DNA of 64,000 nucleotides from Burkholderia cepacia ATCC 25416 (GCF_001411495.1 NZ_CP012981.1:372001-436000); one strand, 5' to 3'; numbered from the stretch's first letter, positions 1 through 12,096 are shown. Notes: a model not told the origin generated them from the letters alone. Made by a program: numbers and translations.

Positions 1-9
1 AGGCCCCGC

Positions 10-1191
10 TCAGGCGCGCTCGACCGCGAGCGCGACGCCCATCCCGCCGCCGATGCACAGCGACGCCAGCCCGCGCTTCGCGTCGCGCTTGGCCATCTCG
101 TGCAGCAGCGTCACCAGGATCCGGCAGCCCGACGCGCCGATCGGGTGACCGATCGCAATCGCCCCGCCGTTCACGTTCACCTTCGACGTGTCCCAGCCCA
201 TCTGCTGGTGCACCGCCAGCGCCTGCGCCGCGAACGCCTCGTTGATCTCCATCAGGTCCAGGTCGCCCGGCGTCCAGCCCGCGCGCTCCAGGCACCGGCG
301 CGATGCCGGCACCGGGCCCATCCCCATCACGCTCGGATCGACGCCCGCGTTCGCGTAGGCCTTGATCTTCGCCAGCGGCGTCAGACCCAGCGCCGCCGCC
401 TTCTGCGCCGACATCACCAGCACCGCCGCCGCGCCGTCGTTCAGCCCCGACGCGTTCGCCGCCGTCACCGAGCCGTCCTTCGAGAACGCCGGCTTCAGCC
501 CGGCCAGCGACTCCGCCGTCACGCCGTGACGCACGAACTCGTCGGTCGCGAACTGCAGCGGCTCGCCCTTGCGTTGCGGGATCGACACCGGCACGATCTC
601 GTCGTCGAAGCGGCCGGCCTTCTGCGCGGCTTCCGCCTTGTTCTGCGACAGCGCCGCGAATGCGTCCTGCTCTTCGCGCGTGATCCCGTATTCCTTCGCG
701 ACGTTCTCCGCCGTGATGCCCATGTGGTACTGGTTGTACACATCCCACAGGCCGTCGACGATCATCGTGTCGACCAGCTTCGCATCGCCCATCCGGAAGC
801 CGTCACGCGAGCCCGGCAGCACGTGCGGCGACGCGCTCATGTTCTCCTGGCCGCCCGCGATCACGATGTCCGCGTCGCCCGCGACGATCGCGTTTGCTGC
901 CAGCATCACGGCCTTCAGGCCCGAGCCGCACACCTTGTTGATCGTCATCCCCGGCACGGCCGTCGGCAGCCCGGCCTTGATCAGCGACTGCCGCGCCGGG
1001 TTCTGGCCCGAGCCGGCCGTCAGCACCTGGCCCATGATCACTTCGCTCACCTGCTCGGGCTTCACGCCCGCGCGCTCCAGCACTGCGCGGATCACCGCCG
1101 CGCCCAGTTCGGGTGCTGCAATCTTCGCAAGCGAACCGCCGAATTTGCCGACCGCGGTCCGCGCGGCCGATACGATCACTACGTCCGTCAT
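10..1191 (-). CDS. phaA: Acetyl-CoA C-acetyltransferase (beta-ketothiolase)
   Basis: A thiolase of 393 residues, normal for the family. It condenses two acetyl-CoA to acetoacetyl-CoA, the first step of polyhydroxybutyrate synthesis, or works in reverse in acetoacetate and fatty-acid breakdown. The nucleophilic Cys is C88 in [11 protein letters not shown]; the GHPIGASG His and the C-terminal CIGGGMG Cys complete the active site. The frame stays open upstream to 1407, but that extension is Arg/Ala-rich and unlike thiolases, so the start is placed at [12 protein letters not shown]. It lies 291 bp downstream of a phasin on the same strand, which supports a storage-polymer role. Paralogues (AtoB, BktB) are common in this group, so the symbol is tentative. 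Confidence 0.9.
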   Translation of the reverse strand: MTDVVIVSAARTAVGKFGGSLAKIAAPELGAAVIRAVLERAGVKPEQVSEVIMGQVLTAGSGQNPARQSLIKAGLPTAVPGMTINKVCGSGLKAVMLAANAIVAGDADIVIAGGQENMSASPHVLPGSRDGFRMGDAKLVDTMIVDGLWDVYNQYHMGITAENVAKEYGITREEQDAFAALSQNKAEAAQKAGRFDDEIVPVSIPQRKGEPLQFATDEFVRHGVTAESLAGLKPAFSKDGSVTAANASGLNDGAAAVLVMSAQKAAALGLTPLAKIKAYANAGVDPSVMGMGPVPASRRCLERAGWTPGDLDLMEINEAFAAQALAVHQQMGWDTSKVNVNGGAIAIGHPIGASGCRILVTLLHEMAKRDAKRGLASLCIGGGMGVALAVERA

Positions 1192-1482
1192 GTCCAGTTC
1201 CTGCATTGAAATCAGTTCGTCGTTCCGACGCCGGTGCGAGCCGGTCTCGGCCGGCGAACGCGCTCCCCGTGCCATCCGGCGCGGTAGCGGTCGCATGCCT
1301 CCGTACGGCGAACCGCCCCCGTTCGCACGGGCGGCACACCCGCACGGCTCGCCGGGCACCGGCGCGTTGCGGCAAACCGGACGTGAGCCGGGCACCGCGC
1401 GGCACACGCGGCGTCCGGCACCATCCGGCGCCGATCAATCGTGTCGCGCCCGTGCGCGACACATGCTTGCGCGGCTAAGCGA

Positions 1483-2067
1483 TCACGCAGCCGATTCGCG
1501 GGCGGCCGCGGCGTCCTTGCGCGCGGCGGCGGCCGTTTGCTTCGCACCACGCGTTGCCGTTTCGGTGACGGCGTCGAAGCCGCTCTGGGCGGCTTCGATC
1601 GCCTGCCCCGTCGCTGCGCGTACGGAGTCGGCCGCGGCGGTCGCCGCGGACAGCGCCGAGTTCAGCGCGGCCACCACCGGCGCCGAGCCGGCCGGCGCGT
1701 GCTTCGACAGCTCGCCCAGCACGTCCTTCAGGCGCTTGTCGTTCTGTTCGTATTGGGCTTGCGCGACCTTTGCCCATTCGGACTGCGTCGACACCGCGAT
1801 GTCGAACAGGTGGCGGCCGTAGGACACGGCCTTGCCGGCCGCTTCCTGCGGCACCGCGATCTGCTGCGCGAAGCCCACGGCCGGATTGCTGCTGTTGAAC
1901 GCGTTCTTCAGCTTGTCTTCGTATTCCTCGAGCGCCGTCCGGGCCGCTTGCAGGTTGAGTTCGACGACAGCCTCGAAACCTTGGATAGCCGGACGGGCGA
2001 TCGCAAACCACGCGGCGATACCGGACTGATAATCGGCGTTGAGTTTTTCGGGGGCAAATACGGACAT
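1483..2067 (-). CDS. phaP: Phasin (PHB granule surface protein)
   Basis: A phasin-family protein of 194 residues that coats polyhydroxybutyrate granules. It starts MSVFAPEKLNADY, is rich in amphipathic helix, carries FNSSNPAVGFAQQ in the middle, and ends in an Ala/Lys-rich tail typical of phasins. There is no signal peptide. An AGGAG ribosome site about 10 bases upstream fixes this start over an in-frame ATG 21 bases earlier. A sigma70-like promoter with a palindrome over the -10 region lies about 140 bp upstream. It is followed on the same strand by the thiolase gene. Confidence 0.9.
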   Translation of the reverse strand: MSVFAPEKLNADYQSGIAAWFAIARPAIQGFEAVVELNLQAARTALEEYEDKLKNAFNSSNPAVGFAQQIAVPQEAAGKAVSYGRHLFDIAVSTQSEWAKVAQAQYEQNDKRLKDVLGELSKHAPAGSAPVVAALNSALSAATAAADSVRAATGQAIEAAQSGFDAVTETATRGAKQTAAAARKDAAAARESAA

Positions 2068-2199
2068 CGGGCACGCTCCTGTTGGCAATGCGAGAGACGA
2101 CGTAAAGAAAATCGGAAGCCGGTTCGACAGCAGACTTCCTTATTGACAACCCGTCACTTGTTTGAGTACGGGAAGTTGAAGGAGCCCATTCTAGATCGA

Positions 2200-2237
2200 T
2201 TAATTGTCAATTAAATGGCATTAATACTAGGTGTAAA
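2200..2237 (-). promoter_or_regulatory. Putative phaP promoter with operator-like palindrome
   Basis: On the minus strand, TTTACA (2232-2237) and TTTAAT (2210-2215) are spaced by 16 bases. They predict a start near 2203 and a leader of about 136 nt before phaP. A perfect palindrome, TTAATTG-T-CAATTAA (2200-2214), overlaps the -10 box and predicted start, where a repressor would block transcription. PhaR is the known repressor of phasin genes, but this site was not matched to a published PhaR consensus. Confidence 0.45.
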
Positions 2238-2520
2238 CCCTTATCTTAATTCCGGGCGACCGCTGGAACCCGTGATGCGCCGACATCGCAGACGAGACGG
2301 CGCTTCACTCTGTCCCGCAATGCATTTCTACCTTTTTACAGGATAGCCGATCATGACGTCGCGCAACATTTACCAATTCATTATTCCGTTTATTAGAAAA
2401 CCGACGCACATTGAAAATGGAGCAGTCGCTTATGTAATCGTTTTTTGCGGATTTATTATGAAATCGTTTTCGGGATTATTAATGACAAAATCAATGATCG
2501 GACGAATTGCGGGTCGCAAT
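2238..2520. other. AT-rich intergenic region with one doubtful small ORF
   Basis: This stretch between phaP and parA is clearly more AT-rich than its surroundings. A 61-codon frame at 2353-2538 (plus strand, starting MTSRNIYQF, Ile/Phe-rich) has an AGGAT 8 bases before its ATG. It runs into the parA terminator and resembles no known protein, so it is not called as a gene. Nothing else could be recognised. Confidence 0.4.
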
Positions 2521-2546
2521 AAAAAAACGGCCGCATGATGCGGCCG
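2521..2546 (-). terminator. Rho-independent terminator after parA
   Basis: Read on the minus strand, a GC-rich self-complementary hairpin (CGGCCGCA with TGCGGCCG, 2528-2546) is followed by a run of seven T. It sits 27 bp after the parA stop codon. Confidence 0.85.
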
Positions 2547-2572
2547 CGTGCTGGTCAGGCAGGCAGGGAAGA

Positions 2573-3337
2573 TCAGCCGGCCAGTTCGCGATGCAGCGCG
2601 AGGAACTCCTGCGCGAGCTTGTGCCCGGGCTCCAGATGGATCACCGGCCTGGACTGTTGATGCGACTCGCGGATCTTCACCGAGGCCGACAGCCTCGACG
2701 CGAGCACCGGCAGCCCTTCTTCGACGAGTTCGTCGACGAGCCGCTGCGGCAGGCTCGCTCGCGGCTGGAACTGGTTGATCACGATCCCTTCCACCTCGAG
2801 CGCCGCGTTGTGGTCCTGCTGGATCTCCTTCACGTTCTCGAGCAGCGTGTACAGCGCACGACGTGAAAAATCGTCGCAGTCGAACGGGATCAGGCAGCGC
2901 TCGACCGCGATCAGCGCCGAGCGCGTATAGAAATTCAGCGCGGGCGGCGTGTCGATGTACACGGCGTCGTAGGCATCGAGCTCGTTCAGCGCGTCGCGCA
3001 GCTTGTAGATCTTGTAACGCGATTCGAGCTTGCCGTGCAGCGTGTCGAGATCCGGATGCGCGGGCATCACGTCGAGCCCTTCGAACGGGGTCGGATGGAC
3101 GAACGACGCGACGTCGACCGGACGGAAGTTGAAGGTCAGCGCGGTTTCGAAGAAATCGGCGACACCCGGCTGCGCGTCGGCCGCGGCGTCGCCGAGCAGG
3201 TAGCGCGTGGAGTTCGCCTGTGCGTCGAGGTCGATGACGAGCGTGCGCAGCCCCTCGCTCGCGCTGATCGCCGCCAGGTTGCAGACGATCGTCGACTTGC
3301 CCACGCCGCCCTTCTGGTTGAATACGACCCGCCGCAT
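2573..3337 (-). CDS. Orphan ParA-family ATPase
   Basis: A deviant Walker ATPase of 254 residues in the ParA/MinD/Soj group, which positions cargo by dynamic binding to the nucleoid or membrane. The Walker A signature KGGVGKST occurs at about residues 9-16, LVIDLDAQANST gives the A' motif, and VYIDTPPAL gives Walker B. There is no N-terminal HTH of the plasmid type. No parB-like partner or parS-like repeat was seen nearby, so this is not the chromosomal parAB locus. It has its own terminator, and the next gene on the same strand is the phasin gene. Cargo is unknown; PHB granules are a possibility from context only. Confidence 0.85.
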   Translation of the reverse strand: MRRVVFNQKGGVGKSTIVCNLAAISASEGLRTLVIDLDAQANSTRYLLGDAAADAQPGVADFFETALTFNFRPVDVASFVHPTPFEGLDVMPAHPDLDTLHGKLESRYKIYKLRDALNELDAYDAVYIDTPPALNFYTRSALIAVERCLIPFDCDDFSRRALYTLLENVKEIQQDHNAALEVEGIVINQFQPRASLPQRLVDELVEEGLPVLASRLSASVKIRESHQQSRPVIHLEPGHKLAQEFLALHRELAG

Positions 3338-3438
3338 GGTGCCCCCTCGATCGAACGTCGAAAAGAGCAGCTTAGCCGGTCAATAATGGCGACCGCGTGA
3401 CGCAGGTCGAATTGCGTGCGATTTGTATACGGCACGCA

Positions 3439-4062
3439 TCAGGTGCGCGGCAGCGCCCCCGACACGTACCGGCTGCCGGGCACGCACCACCGCCACGGGA
3501 AGTCCATGCCGACGCGAATGCCGATGCGCGGCCCGCCCGCCAGGTTCGCGGGCGGCGGCGTGCCGTCGTCGACGATCGCGAACCCTTCGCGCGCAGCGAC
3601 GAGATCGACGCCATCCTGCGCACCGCCGATGCCCATCGCCTGCGTCAGCCGCGCCGGCCCGCGGCACAGATCACGATCGCGCGTCTGCGGCGGCCGGGCC
3701 GCGCGCATCCGTTCGATCCCGTGCACCGGCTCGAGCGCACGGATCAGCACGCCCGTTCCCGTGCCGTCCGGGCCGCACACGCAGTTGCAGCACCAGTGCA
3801 TGCCGTAGGTGAAATAGACGTACAGGTGCCCCGGCGGCCCGAACATCGTCGCGTTGCGCGGCGTCTTGCCGCGATAGGTATGCGCGGCCGGGTCGATCGC
3901 ACCGGCATAGGCTTCCACTTCGACGATCCGCCCTGCCCGGCCGTCCGCGGCCGCGAGGATCTTGTTGAGCAGTTGCGGCGCGACGTCGGTGGCCACGCGG
4001 TCGAAGAACGCGCGGGGCAGCACGGCGCCCGGCCACGCAGGCGCGGGTTCACCGCGCCGCAT
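3439..4062 (-). CDS. mpg: 3-methyladenine DNA glycosylase (AAG/MPG family)
   Basis: A DNA glycosylase of 207 residues that flips out and removes alkylated or deaminated purines (3-methyladenine, hypoxanthine) in base excision repair. The sequence LVETEAY is here VEVEAYAG; with AAHTYRGKTPRN, MFGPPGHLYVYFTYG and ICNxV-like CNCVCG it matches the mammalian-type AAG fold. The start MRRGEPAPAW lies inside the end of the upstream mug gene (14 bp overlap), implying co-transcription and translational coupling. The longer in-frame extension only reads mug out of frame. Confidence 0.9.
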   Translation of the reverse strand: MRRGEPAPAWPGAVLPRAFFDRVATDVAPQLLNKILAAADGRAGRIVEVEAYAGAIDPAAHTYRGKTPRNATMFGPPGHLYVYFTYGMHWCCNCVCGPDGTGTGVLIRALEPVHGIERMRAARPPQTRDRDLCRGPARLTQAMGIGGAQDGVDLVAAREGFAIVDDGTPPPANLAGGPRIGIRVGMDFPWRWCVPGSRYVSGALPRT

Positions 4063-4597
4063 CCCGCCTCTCCGGTTGAAGACCGGAACCGGCCTTCGCG
4101 TGCAGACGCAGTTGACGGTAGGCATCGACCAGATCGTCGAGGCCGAACGCGAGATTTCTCCCGCTGGGATTGGGCAGCACCCAGACACTTGCCCCCTGCA
4201 TGCGGGCCGGCTGCAATCCCCACCCGACCTCACGCTGGCCGGAAAGCGCCGAGTACGCCGCCTTGCCGAGAAAGGCAACGAAGCGCGGCCGATAACGCGC
4301 CACCTTTTGCTCGAACCCCGCGGCCGCGGCCATGAATTCCGCGCGCGAAAGCTGATCGGCACTTGCTGTCGGCCGCTTCACCACCGCCGTCAGGCCGCAG
4401 CCATGGCCGAGTATCGCGCGATCGTCCTGCGGCGAAATTTCCGCCGGCGTGAAGCCCGCGAGATGGATCACGCGCCAGAAGCGGTTGCTCCTCCCGGCGA
4501 AGTGATGCCCGGTCTCGGCCACGGTCAGGCCGGGGTTGATCCCGCAGAACAGCACGTCGAGATGCTCCGCGATGAGGTCGGGAGGTTCGTCAGCCAC
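4049..4597 (-). CDS. mug: G/U mismatch-specific DNA glycosylase
   Basis: A family 2 uracil-DNA glycosylase that removes uracil and ethenocytosine opposite G. The motif CGINPGL (water-activating Asn) is near the N-terminus and NPSGRN near residue 130. The true start is uncertain. An ATG at 4663 would place the first 20 codons inside the ssb terminator, so a GTG at 4597 (VADEPPDLI, 182 residues) is preferred; it has only a weak AGG upstream. The start of mpg overlaps its last codons. E. coli Mug is about 168 residues, which also fits the shorter form. Confidence 0.85.
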   Translation of the reverse strand: MADEPPDLIAEHLDVLFCGINPGLTVAETGHHFAGRSNRFWRVIHLAGFTPAEISPQDDRAILGHGCGLTAVVKRPTASADQLSRAEFMAAAAGFEQKVARYRPRFVAFLGKAAYSALSGQREVGWGLQPARMQGASVWVLPNPSGRNLAFGLDDLVDAYRQLRLHAKAGSGLQPERRDAAR

Positions 4598-4629
4598 GAT
4601 TTGCCTGGCGCGCAAGGAACATCGACGTA

Positions 4630-4688
4630 AACGAAAGAAGGCCCGAAGACCCGAGCCAAGCAATCGGCTTGACTCGGAGATTCGGGCC
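4630..4688 (-). terminator. Rho-independent terminator after ssb
   Basis: A long hairpin on the minus strand: GGCCCGAA (4640-4647) pairs with TTCGGGCC (4681-4688), and an inner stem CCGAG/CTCGG plus CAAGC/GCTTG continues it. It is followed by a T-rich tract (TTCTTTCGTTT). It lies 30 bp after the ssb stop. Confidence 0.8.
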
Positions 4689-4717
4689 CATCGTGATGCG
4701 GGATACCGGCGTGTCGA

Positions 4718-5275
4718 TCAGAACGGGATATCGTCGTCCATTTCGTCGAAGCCGCCGCCTGCCGGTGCGCTCGGACGGCTTTGCGCGCCGCCGCCAGCAC
4801 CGCCACGCGCCGCGCCGCCGGCACGACCGCCGCCGCCACCGCCGCGTTCCATCTGTTCGCCGCGACCACCGCCGCCACCACCACCGTAGCCGCCGCCGTA
4901 ACCGCCTTCGTCACCACCGCCACCGCCGCCGCCCGCACCGCCGCGGCCGCCGAGCATCTGCATCTGGTCGGCGACGATTTCGGTCGAGTAACGATCCTGG
5001 CCGTCCTGGCCCTGCCACTTGCGCGTGCGGATGCGGCCTTCGATATAGACCGACGAACCCTTCTTCAGGTATTCGCTGACGATTTCCGCCAGACGGCCGA
5101 AGAACGCGACGCGATGCCACTCGGTCATTTCCTTGAAATCGCCGCTTGCCTTGTCCTTGTAGCGGTCGGTCGTCGCGAGACGGATGTTCGCAACCGCGTC
5201 GCCGCTCGGCAGGTAACGGACTTCAGGATCGGCGCCGAGATTGCCGACGAGGATGACCTTGTTGACGGATGCCAT
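4718..5275 (-). CDS. ssb: Single-stranded DNA-binding protein
   Basis: An SSB of 185 residues that coats single-stranded DNA in replication, recombination and repair. The OB fold spans residues 1-110 ([40 protein letters not shown]). It is followed by a very Gly-rich linker (about 111-165). The acidic tail MDDDIPF ends the protein and is the conserved docking tip for repair proteins. Length and architecture are canonical. The MFS gene upstream is a separate unit. Confidence 0.98.
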   Translation of the reverse strand: MASVNKVILVGNLGADPEVRYLPSGDAVANIRLATTDRYKDKASGDFKEMTEWHRVAFFGRLAEIVSEYLKKGSSVYIEGRIRTRKWQGQDGQDRYSTEIVADQMQMLGGRGGAGGGGGGGDEGGYGGGYGGGGGGGRGEQMERGGGGGGRAGGAARGGAGGGAQSRPSAPAGGGFDEMDDDIPF

Positions 5276-5376
5276 GTGTTTCTCCAGTAAATTCGATGCC
5301 GGGCCGCCCGCTCACGCTGCCGGTGCGGCCCGCCGGGCAAGCCGGCGAACGCCGCCGGTGCCTGCCCGAAGTAAGT

Positions 5377-6564
5377 TCAGGCCTTGCGCGGCGGCGCTTT
5401 CATGCTGGCCGCGATTATAAGCCACGCGGCAACGAGCCCCGAGCACGTGTAGAACACCGTGTTGGCGCCCCCGTGCTTCAGCAGCCAGCCGCCCACGATG
5501 CCGCCGAGCGCGAGCCCGATCGACTGCGTGGTGTTGTAGACACCCGTGGCCGCACCCTTGCGCGAACCGGGCGCGAGCTTCGACACGAGCGACGGCTGCG
5601 ACGCTTCCAGGATGTTGAAACCGAGAAAGTAGATGAACAGAATCGCCGCCACAATCAGGATGGTATGCGGCGCGCTGCCCAGCAGCAATTGACCGATCAG
5701 GATAGCCAGAATGCCGCCGAGCAGCACCGGCTTCATCTTGCCCCGTTTTTCCGCGACGATGATCGCCGGAACCATCATCACGAACGCGAGCCCCATCACC
5801 GGCAGGTAAACCTTCCAGTGCGCGGCGACCGGCAGGCCGCCGTCGACGAGCAGGCGCGGCACGACGAGGAACAGCGCCGTCTGCGTCGCGTGCAGCACCA
5901 GCACGCCGAAGTTGAGGCGCAGCAGTTCGACGTTGTGCAGCACCTCGGCGAACGGCGCGGGCACGTGCACGGGCTTCGCCGCGTCGGGCACGATCCACAG
6001 CACGACGCCGATCGCGAGGATCGACAGTACGCCGACGATCGTGAACAGCCCGCTCATCCCGACCCAGTGGAACACGATCGGCGCACCGACGATCGCGACC
6101 GCGAACGACACGCCGATCGAGCCGCCGACCATCGCCATCGCCTTCGTGCGGTTCTGCTCGGAGGTCAGGTCGGCGATGAACGCGAGCACCGCGGACGAGA
6201 CCGCGCCCATCCCCTGGATCACGCGGCCGACGATGATCCACGTGATGTCGTGCGCGAACGCGGCGACGAAGCTGCCGATCGCGAAGATCACGAGGCCCGT
6301 GGCGATCACCGGCTTGCGGCCGAACTTGTCCGACGCCCAGCCGTAGAAGATGTAGAACAGCGACTGCGTGACGCCGTAGGCCCCGAGCGCGATGCCGACG
6401 AGCAGCACGTTGTCGCCGCCCGGGATGGTTTTCGCGTAGACCGAGAACACCGGCATGATCATGAACAGGCCGAGCATGCGCAGCGCGAAGATCGCCGCGA
6501 GCGACGTGGTCGCGCGCAATTCGGGCGCAGTCATGCGGGAAGACGTGGCAGACGGATTGGACAT
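5377..6564 (-). CDS. MFS transporter
   Basis: An integral membrane protein of 395 residues with about 12 hydrophobic segments. The MFS signature after segment 2 is present as [13 protein letters not shown], with a related RGKMKP loop between the two halves. The overall look is that of drug-efflux or YajR-like facilitators, but the substrate cannot be told. It is divergent from uvrA with a 264 bp shared upstream region. Confidence 0.85.
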   Translation of the reverse strand: MSNPSATSSRMTAPELRATTSLAAIFALRMLGLFMIMPVFSVYAKTIPGGDNVLLVGIALGAYGVTQSLFYIFYGWASDKFGRKPVIATGLVIFAIGSFVAAFAHDITWIIVGRVIQGMGAVSSAVLAFIADLTSEQNRTKAMAMVGGSIGVSFAVAIVGAPIVFHWVGMSGLFTIVGVLSILAIGVVLWIVPDAAKPVHVPAPFAEVLHNVELLRLNFGVLVLHATQTALFLVVPRLLVDGGLPVAAHWKVYLPVMGLAFVMMVPAIIVAEKRGKMKPVLLGGILAILIGQLLLGSAPHTILIVAAILFIYFLGFNILEASQPSLVSKLAPGSRKGAATGVYNTTQSIGLALGGIVGGWLLKHGGANTVFYTCSGLVAAWLIIAASMKAPPRKA

Positions 6565-6828
6565 CGGGAATGTATTTCGAATGATCGGGATGACCGCCCG
6601 ACACCGGGCGGCGGAAGATCAGGACCAGCGGCCCGGGAGGCTTGGCGGGCGACACGTCGGGGCAGGACTCAGGCAGCCCGCGGGCCACCCGGAACCGCGC
6701 GGCGCGGCCGCTTTCCCGGCGCAGGCGCCGCCTTGCTGCCACCTGCGGCCAAGGCCGGGGGCCCCAAACGACGGCCTCGAAAAGCCGTTATAGTAGCAGG
6801 TTTGGTTCCCTCCATTTTCGCCAGGTTC

Positions 6829-9714
<2,886 letters not shown>

Positions 9715-9856
9715 CACTTCGCGCCGCCCTGTCCCTCCCGCGCGCGGCCGCCCGGCCGCGCGCGCCTGCGCGCACCGCGCAACCGGCCTCCTCTCGTTTT
9801 CCCTTCTGCGTTTACACCATGCGCCAAACGGCCCCGTTGCGGCCCATAATGGCGGC

Positions 9857-9885
9857 TATACTTTACGGTCGTAAGGTTCACCGTA
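9857..9885 (+). promoter_or_regulatory. Putative promoter with adjacent inverted repeat
   Basis: A -10-like TATACT (9857-9862) is followed immediately by a perfect inverted repeat TACGGT-N10-ACCGTA (9864-9885), which would span the transcription start. It lies about 85 bp before the AI-2E family gene and could be an operator. No clear -35 box was found. Confidence 0.35.
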
Positions 9886-9967
9886 CGCACCAATCCGGTG
9901 CGGCGCCGGGCGAACACGGCTCTGCCGCGCATTCCGCGGCATGACACACGAACGACAGGAATCCACG

Positions 9968-11053
9968 ATGGAGAAGCAACCAGACTCGTCTCGCGATACG
10001 CAGAATCGCGAACCGCACCTGCGCAGCGTGCGGCTGACGAGCGACTTCAGCCTGCCGAAGCTGTCGGCACTCGAGATCGGCAGCTATGCGGTTGCGATCC
10101 TCGCGATGTGGCTCGTGATCGAGCTCAAGTTGCTCGGCGGGCTGCTGGCCGGCCTGCTCGTCTACCAGCTGATCCACACGATCGCCCCCGTGATCGAACG
10201 TCACACCACGAGCATGCGCGCGCGCTGGGTCGCCGTCGTGCTGCTGGCCATCGCGATCGTCGGCGCGCTGACGGGCCTGACGATCGGCATCATCGAACAC
10301 TTCGAACGCACGGTGCCGAACCTGCAGAGCCTGCTCGACCAGCTGATGCAGATCGTCGAGCAGACCCGCGCGCGCACGCCGGCCTGGATCGCGAACCTGC
10401 TGCCCGTCGACGTCGAGCAGATGAAGACGAAGGCCGCCGTGCTGATGCACTCGCACATGGACCAGCTTCAGCAAAGCGGCAAGAGCGTCGCGCGCGGGTT
10501 CGGCCACGTGCTGTTCGGGATGATCATCGGCGCGATGATCGCGATCGGCGTCGAGCACGGCAAGGTGCGCCGGCCGCTGTCCACCGCGCTCGTCACGCGC
10601 GTGTCGCGCTTCGCCGACGCATTCCGCCGCATCGTGTTCGCGCAGATCAAGATCTCGGCGATCAACGCGGTGTTCACCGGCATCTACCTGCTCGTCGCGC
10701 TGCCGATCTTCCACCAGCGGCTGCCGCTGTCGAAAACGCTCGTGCTCGTCACGTTCATCGTCGGCCTGCTGCCCGTGATCGGCAACCTGATCTCGAACAC
10801 GCTGATCGTCGCCGTGTCGCTGTCGGTCAGCATGGGCACCGCGATCGCGTCGCTTGCGTTCCTCGTGGTCATCCACAAGCTCGAATACTTCCTGAACGCG
10901 AAGATCATCGGCGGCCAGATCGAGTCGCGCGCGTGGGAGCTGCTGCTCGCGATGCTGATCATGGAAGCCGCGTTCGGGCTGCCCGGCGTGATCGCCGCGC
11001 CGATCTTCTACGCGTACCTGAAGCGCGAGTTGTACCTGCTGCGGCTGATCTGA
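9968..11053 (+). CDS. AI-2E family (PerM/TqsA-like) membrane protein
   Basis: A polytopic membrane protein of 361 residues of the AI-2E exporter family (UPF0118). Hydrophobic segments occur at about 35-75, 80-100 and in the C-terminal half, with a long amphipathic middle region (110-170). The family hallmark VGLLPVIGNLISNT (about 265) and the C-terminal GAAFGLPGVIAAPI-like segment are present. Some members export autoinducer-2 or Na+; the substrate here is unknown. The start MEKQPDSS follows AGGAAT by 7 bases; an ATG 27 bases earlier lacks a ribosome site. Confidence 0.85.
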   Translation: MEKQPDSSRDTQNREPHLRSVRLTSDFSLPKLSALEIGSYAVAILAMWLVIELKLLGGLLAGLLVYQLIHTIAPVIERHTTSMRARWVAVVLLAIAIVGALTGLTIGIIEHFERTVPNLQSLLDQLMQIVEQTRARTPAWIANLLPVDVEQMKTKAAVLMHSHMDQLQQSGKSVARGFGHVLFGMIIGAMIAIGVEHGKVRRPLSTALVTRVSRFADAFRRIVFAQIKISAINAVFTGIYLLVALPIFHQRLPLSKTLVLVTFIVGLLPVIGNLISNTLIVAVSLSVSMGTAIASLAFLVVIHKLEYFLNAKIIGGQIESRAWELLLAMLIMEAAFGLPGVIAAPIFYAYLKRELYLLRLI

Positions 11054-11076
11054 AGCAGCCTGCGCGCTCGGGCAAC

Positions 11077-11115
11077 AAAAAACGCCGCACCCCGTAAAGG
11101 GTGCGGCGTTTTTGC
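11077..11115. terminator. Bidirectional terminator between convergent genes
   Basis: A hairpin of AACGCCGCACCC with GGGTGCGGCGTT (11081-11109) is flanked by A-tract on the left and T-tract on the right. It can terminate both the AI-2E family gene (plus) and purU (minus), which converge here. Confidence 0.9.
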
Positions 11116-11138
11116 TTGTCCGGGCCTGCGCCGGCGAA

Positions 11139-12023
11139 TCAGCGGAACACGACCGTCTTCGTCCCGTTCAGCACGATCCGGTGCTCGACGTGCCACTTCA
11201 CCGCGCGCGCAAGCGTCACGCACTCGACGTCGCGGCCGATCGCGGTCAGCTGGTCGGGCGTCATGCTGTGGTCGACCCGCTCGACTTCCTGCTCGATGAT
11301 CGGGCCTTCGTCGAGATCGGTCGTCACGTAGTGCGCGGTCGCGCCGATCAGCTTCACGCCGCGATCGAACGCCTGGTAATAAGGCTTCGCCCCCTTGAAG
11401 CTCGGCAGGAACGAATGGTGGATGTTGATCGCGCGCCCGGCGAGCTGTTCGCACATGTTCGGCGACAGGATCTGCATGTAGCGCGCGAGCACGACGAGAT
11501 CGGCCTGGTGCTCGTCGATCACTTCCAGCACGCGCGCTTCCTGCGCGGCCTTCGCGGCATCGGACGAGCCGCCGATCAGCGGAAAGTGATGGAACGGGAT
11601 GTTGTAGCTCGCGGCGAGCTGGTAGAACTCCTTGTGGTTCGACACGATCGCCGGGATCTCGATCGGCAGCTGGCCGGTGCGATAGCGGAACAGCAGGTCG
11701 TTCAGGCAGTGGCCGATCTTCGACACCATGATCACGACGCGCGGCTTCACGGCCGCGTCATGCAGTTCCCAGCGCATCGAGAACTGCTCGGCGAGCGGCG
11801 CGAATTCCTTGCGAAGCGTGTCGAGCGCCGTCGCGACATCCGCGCCGCCGCCGTCCTGCTCGAAGTGCACGCGCATGAAGAATTCGCTGGTGCGGCTGTC
11901 GCCGAACTGCGCCGAATCGAGGATGTTGTTGCTGCGCTCGAACAGGAAGCCCGAGACCGCATGGACGATGCCGTGCCGGTCGGGGCACGACAGTTTCAAG
12001 ATAAAGCTGTGATCGGTCGGCAT
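11139..12023 (-). CDS. purU: Formyltetrahydrofolate deformylase
   Basis: Hydrolyses 10-formyl-THF to formate and THF, supplying formate and balancing one-carbon pools. It has 294 residues. An N-terminal ACT domain (residues 5-85, starting FILKLSCPDRHGIVHAVSGF) precedes a formyltransferase-fold domain with INIHHSFLPSFKGAKPY (catalytic Asn-His) and the distal Asp in TDLDEGPIIEQ. Start MPTDHSF chosen because upstream residues are not conserved. Confidence 0.96.
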   Translation of the reverse strand: MPTDHSFILKLSCPDRHGIVHAVSGFLFERSNNILDSAQFGDSRTSEFFMRVHFEQDGGGADVATALDTLRKEFAPLAEQFSMRWELHDAAVKPRVVIMVSKIGHCLNDLLFRYRTGQLPIEIPAIVSNHKEFYQLAASYNIPFHHFPLIGGSSDAAKAAQEARVLEVIDEHQADLVVLARYMQILSPNMCEQLAGRAINIHHSFLPSFKGAKPYYQAFDRGVKLIGATAHYVTTDLDEGPIIEQEVERVDHSMTPDQLTAIGRDVECVTLARAVKWHVEHRIVLNGTKTVVFR

Positions 12024-12096
12024 GACCGCTACTCCCTTCGTTTCCGTATTCGTCAAATTGCCCGTTCGCGCCGCCGGACTGCGTGCGCGGCACGCG

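Noticed and set aside
100..1209. Long open frames on the plus strand opposite the thiolase and phasin
   Set aside because: Arg/His-rich translations typical of antisense frames in high-GC coding DNA; the minus-strand genes have clear family motifs.
2353..2538. 61-codon AT-rich frame between parA and phaP
   Set aside because: Runs into the parA terminator hairpin and has no recognisable features beyond hydrophobicity.
4780..4960. Repetitive GC-rich stretch at 4.8-4.95 kb as a repeat element
   Set aside because: It is the Gly-rich linker of SSB in coding sequence, not an independent repeat.
5269..6828. Plus-strand frame continuous with uvrA reaching back to 5269
   Set aside because: The part before 6829 is antisense to the MFS transporter and is Arg/His-rich; UvrA proteins begin [14 protein letters not shown].
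6565..6828. SOS (LexA) box before uvrA
   Set aside because: No CTGT-N8-ACAG sequence was found in the upstream region.
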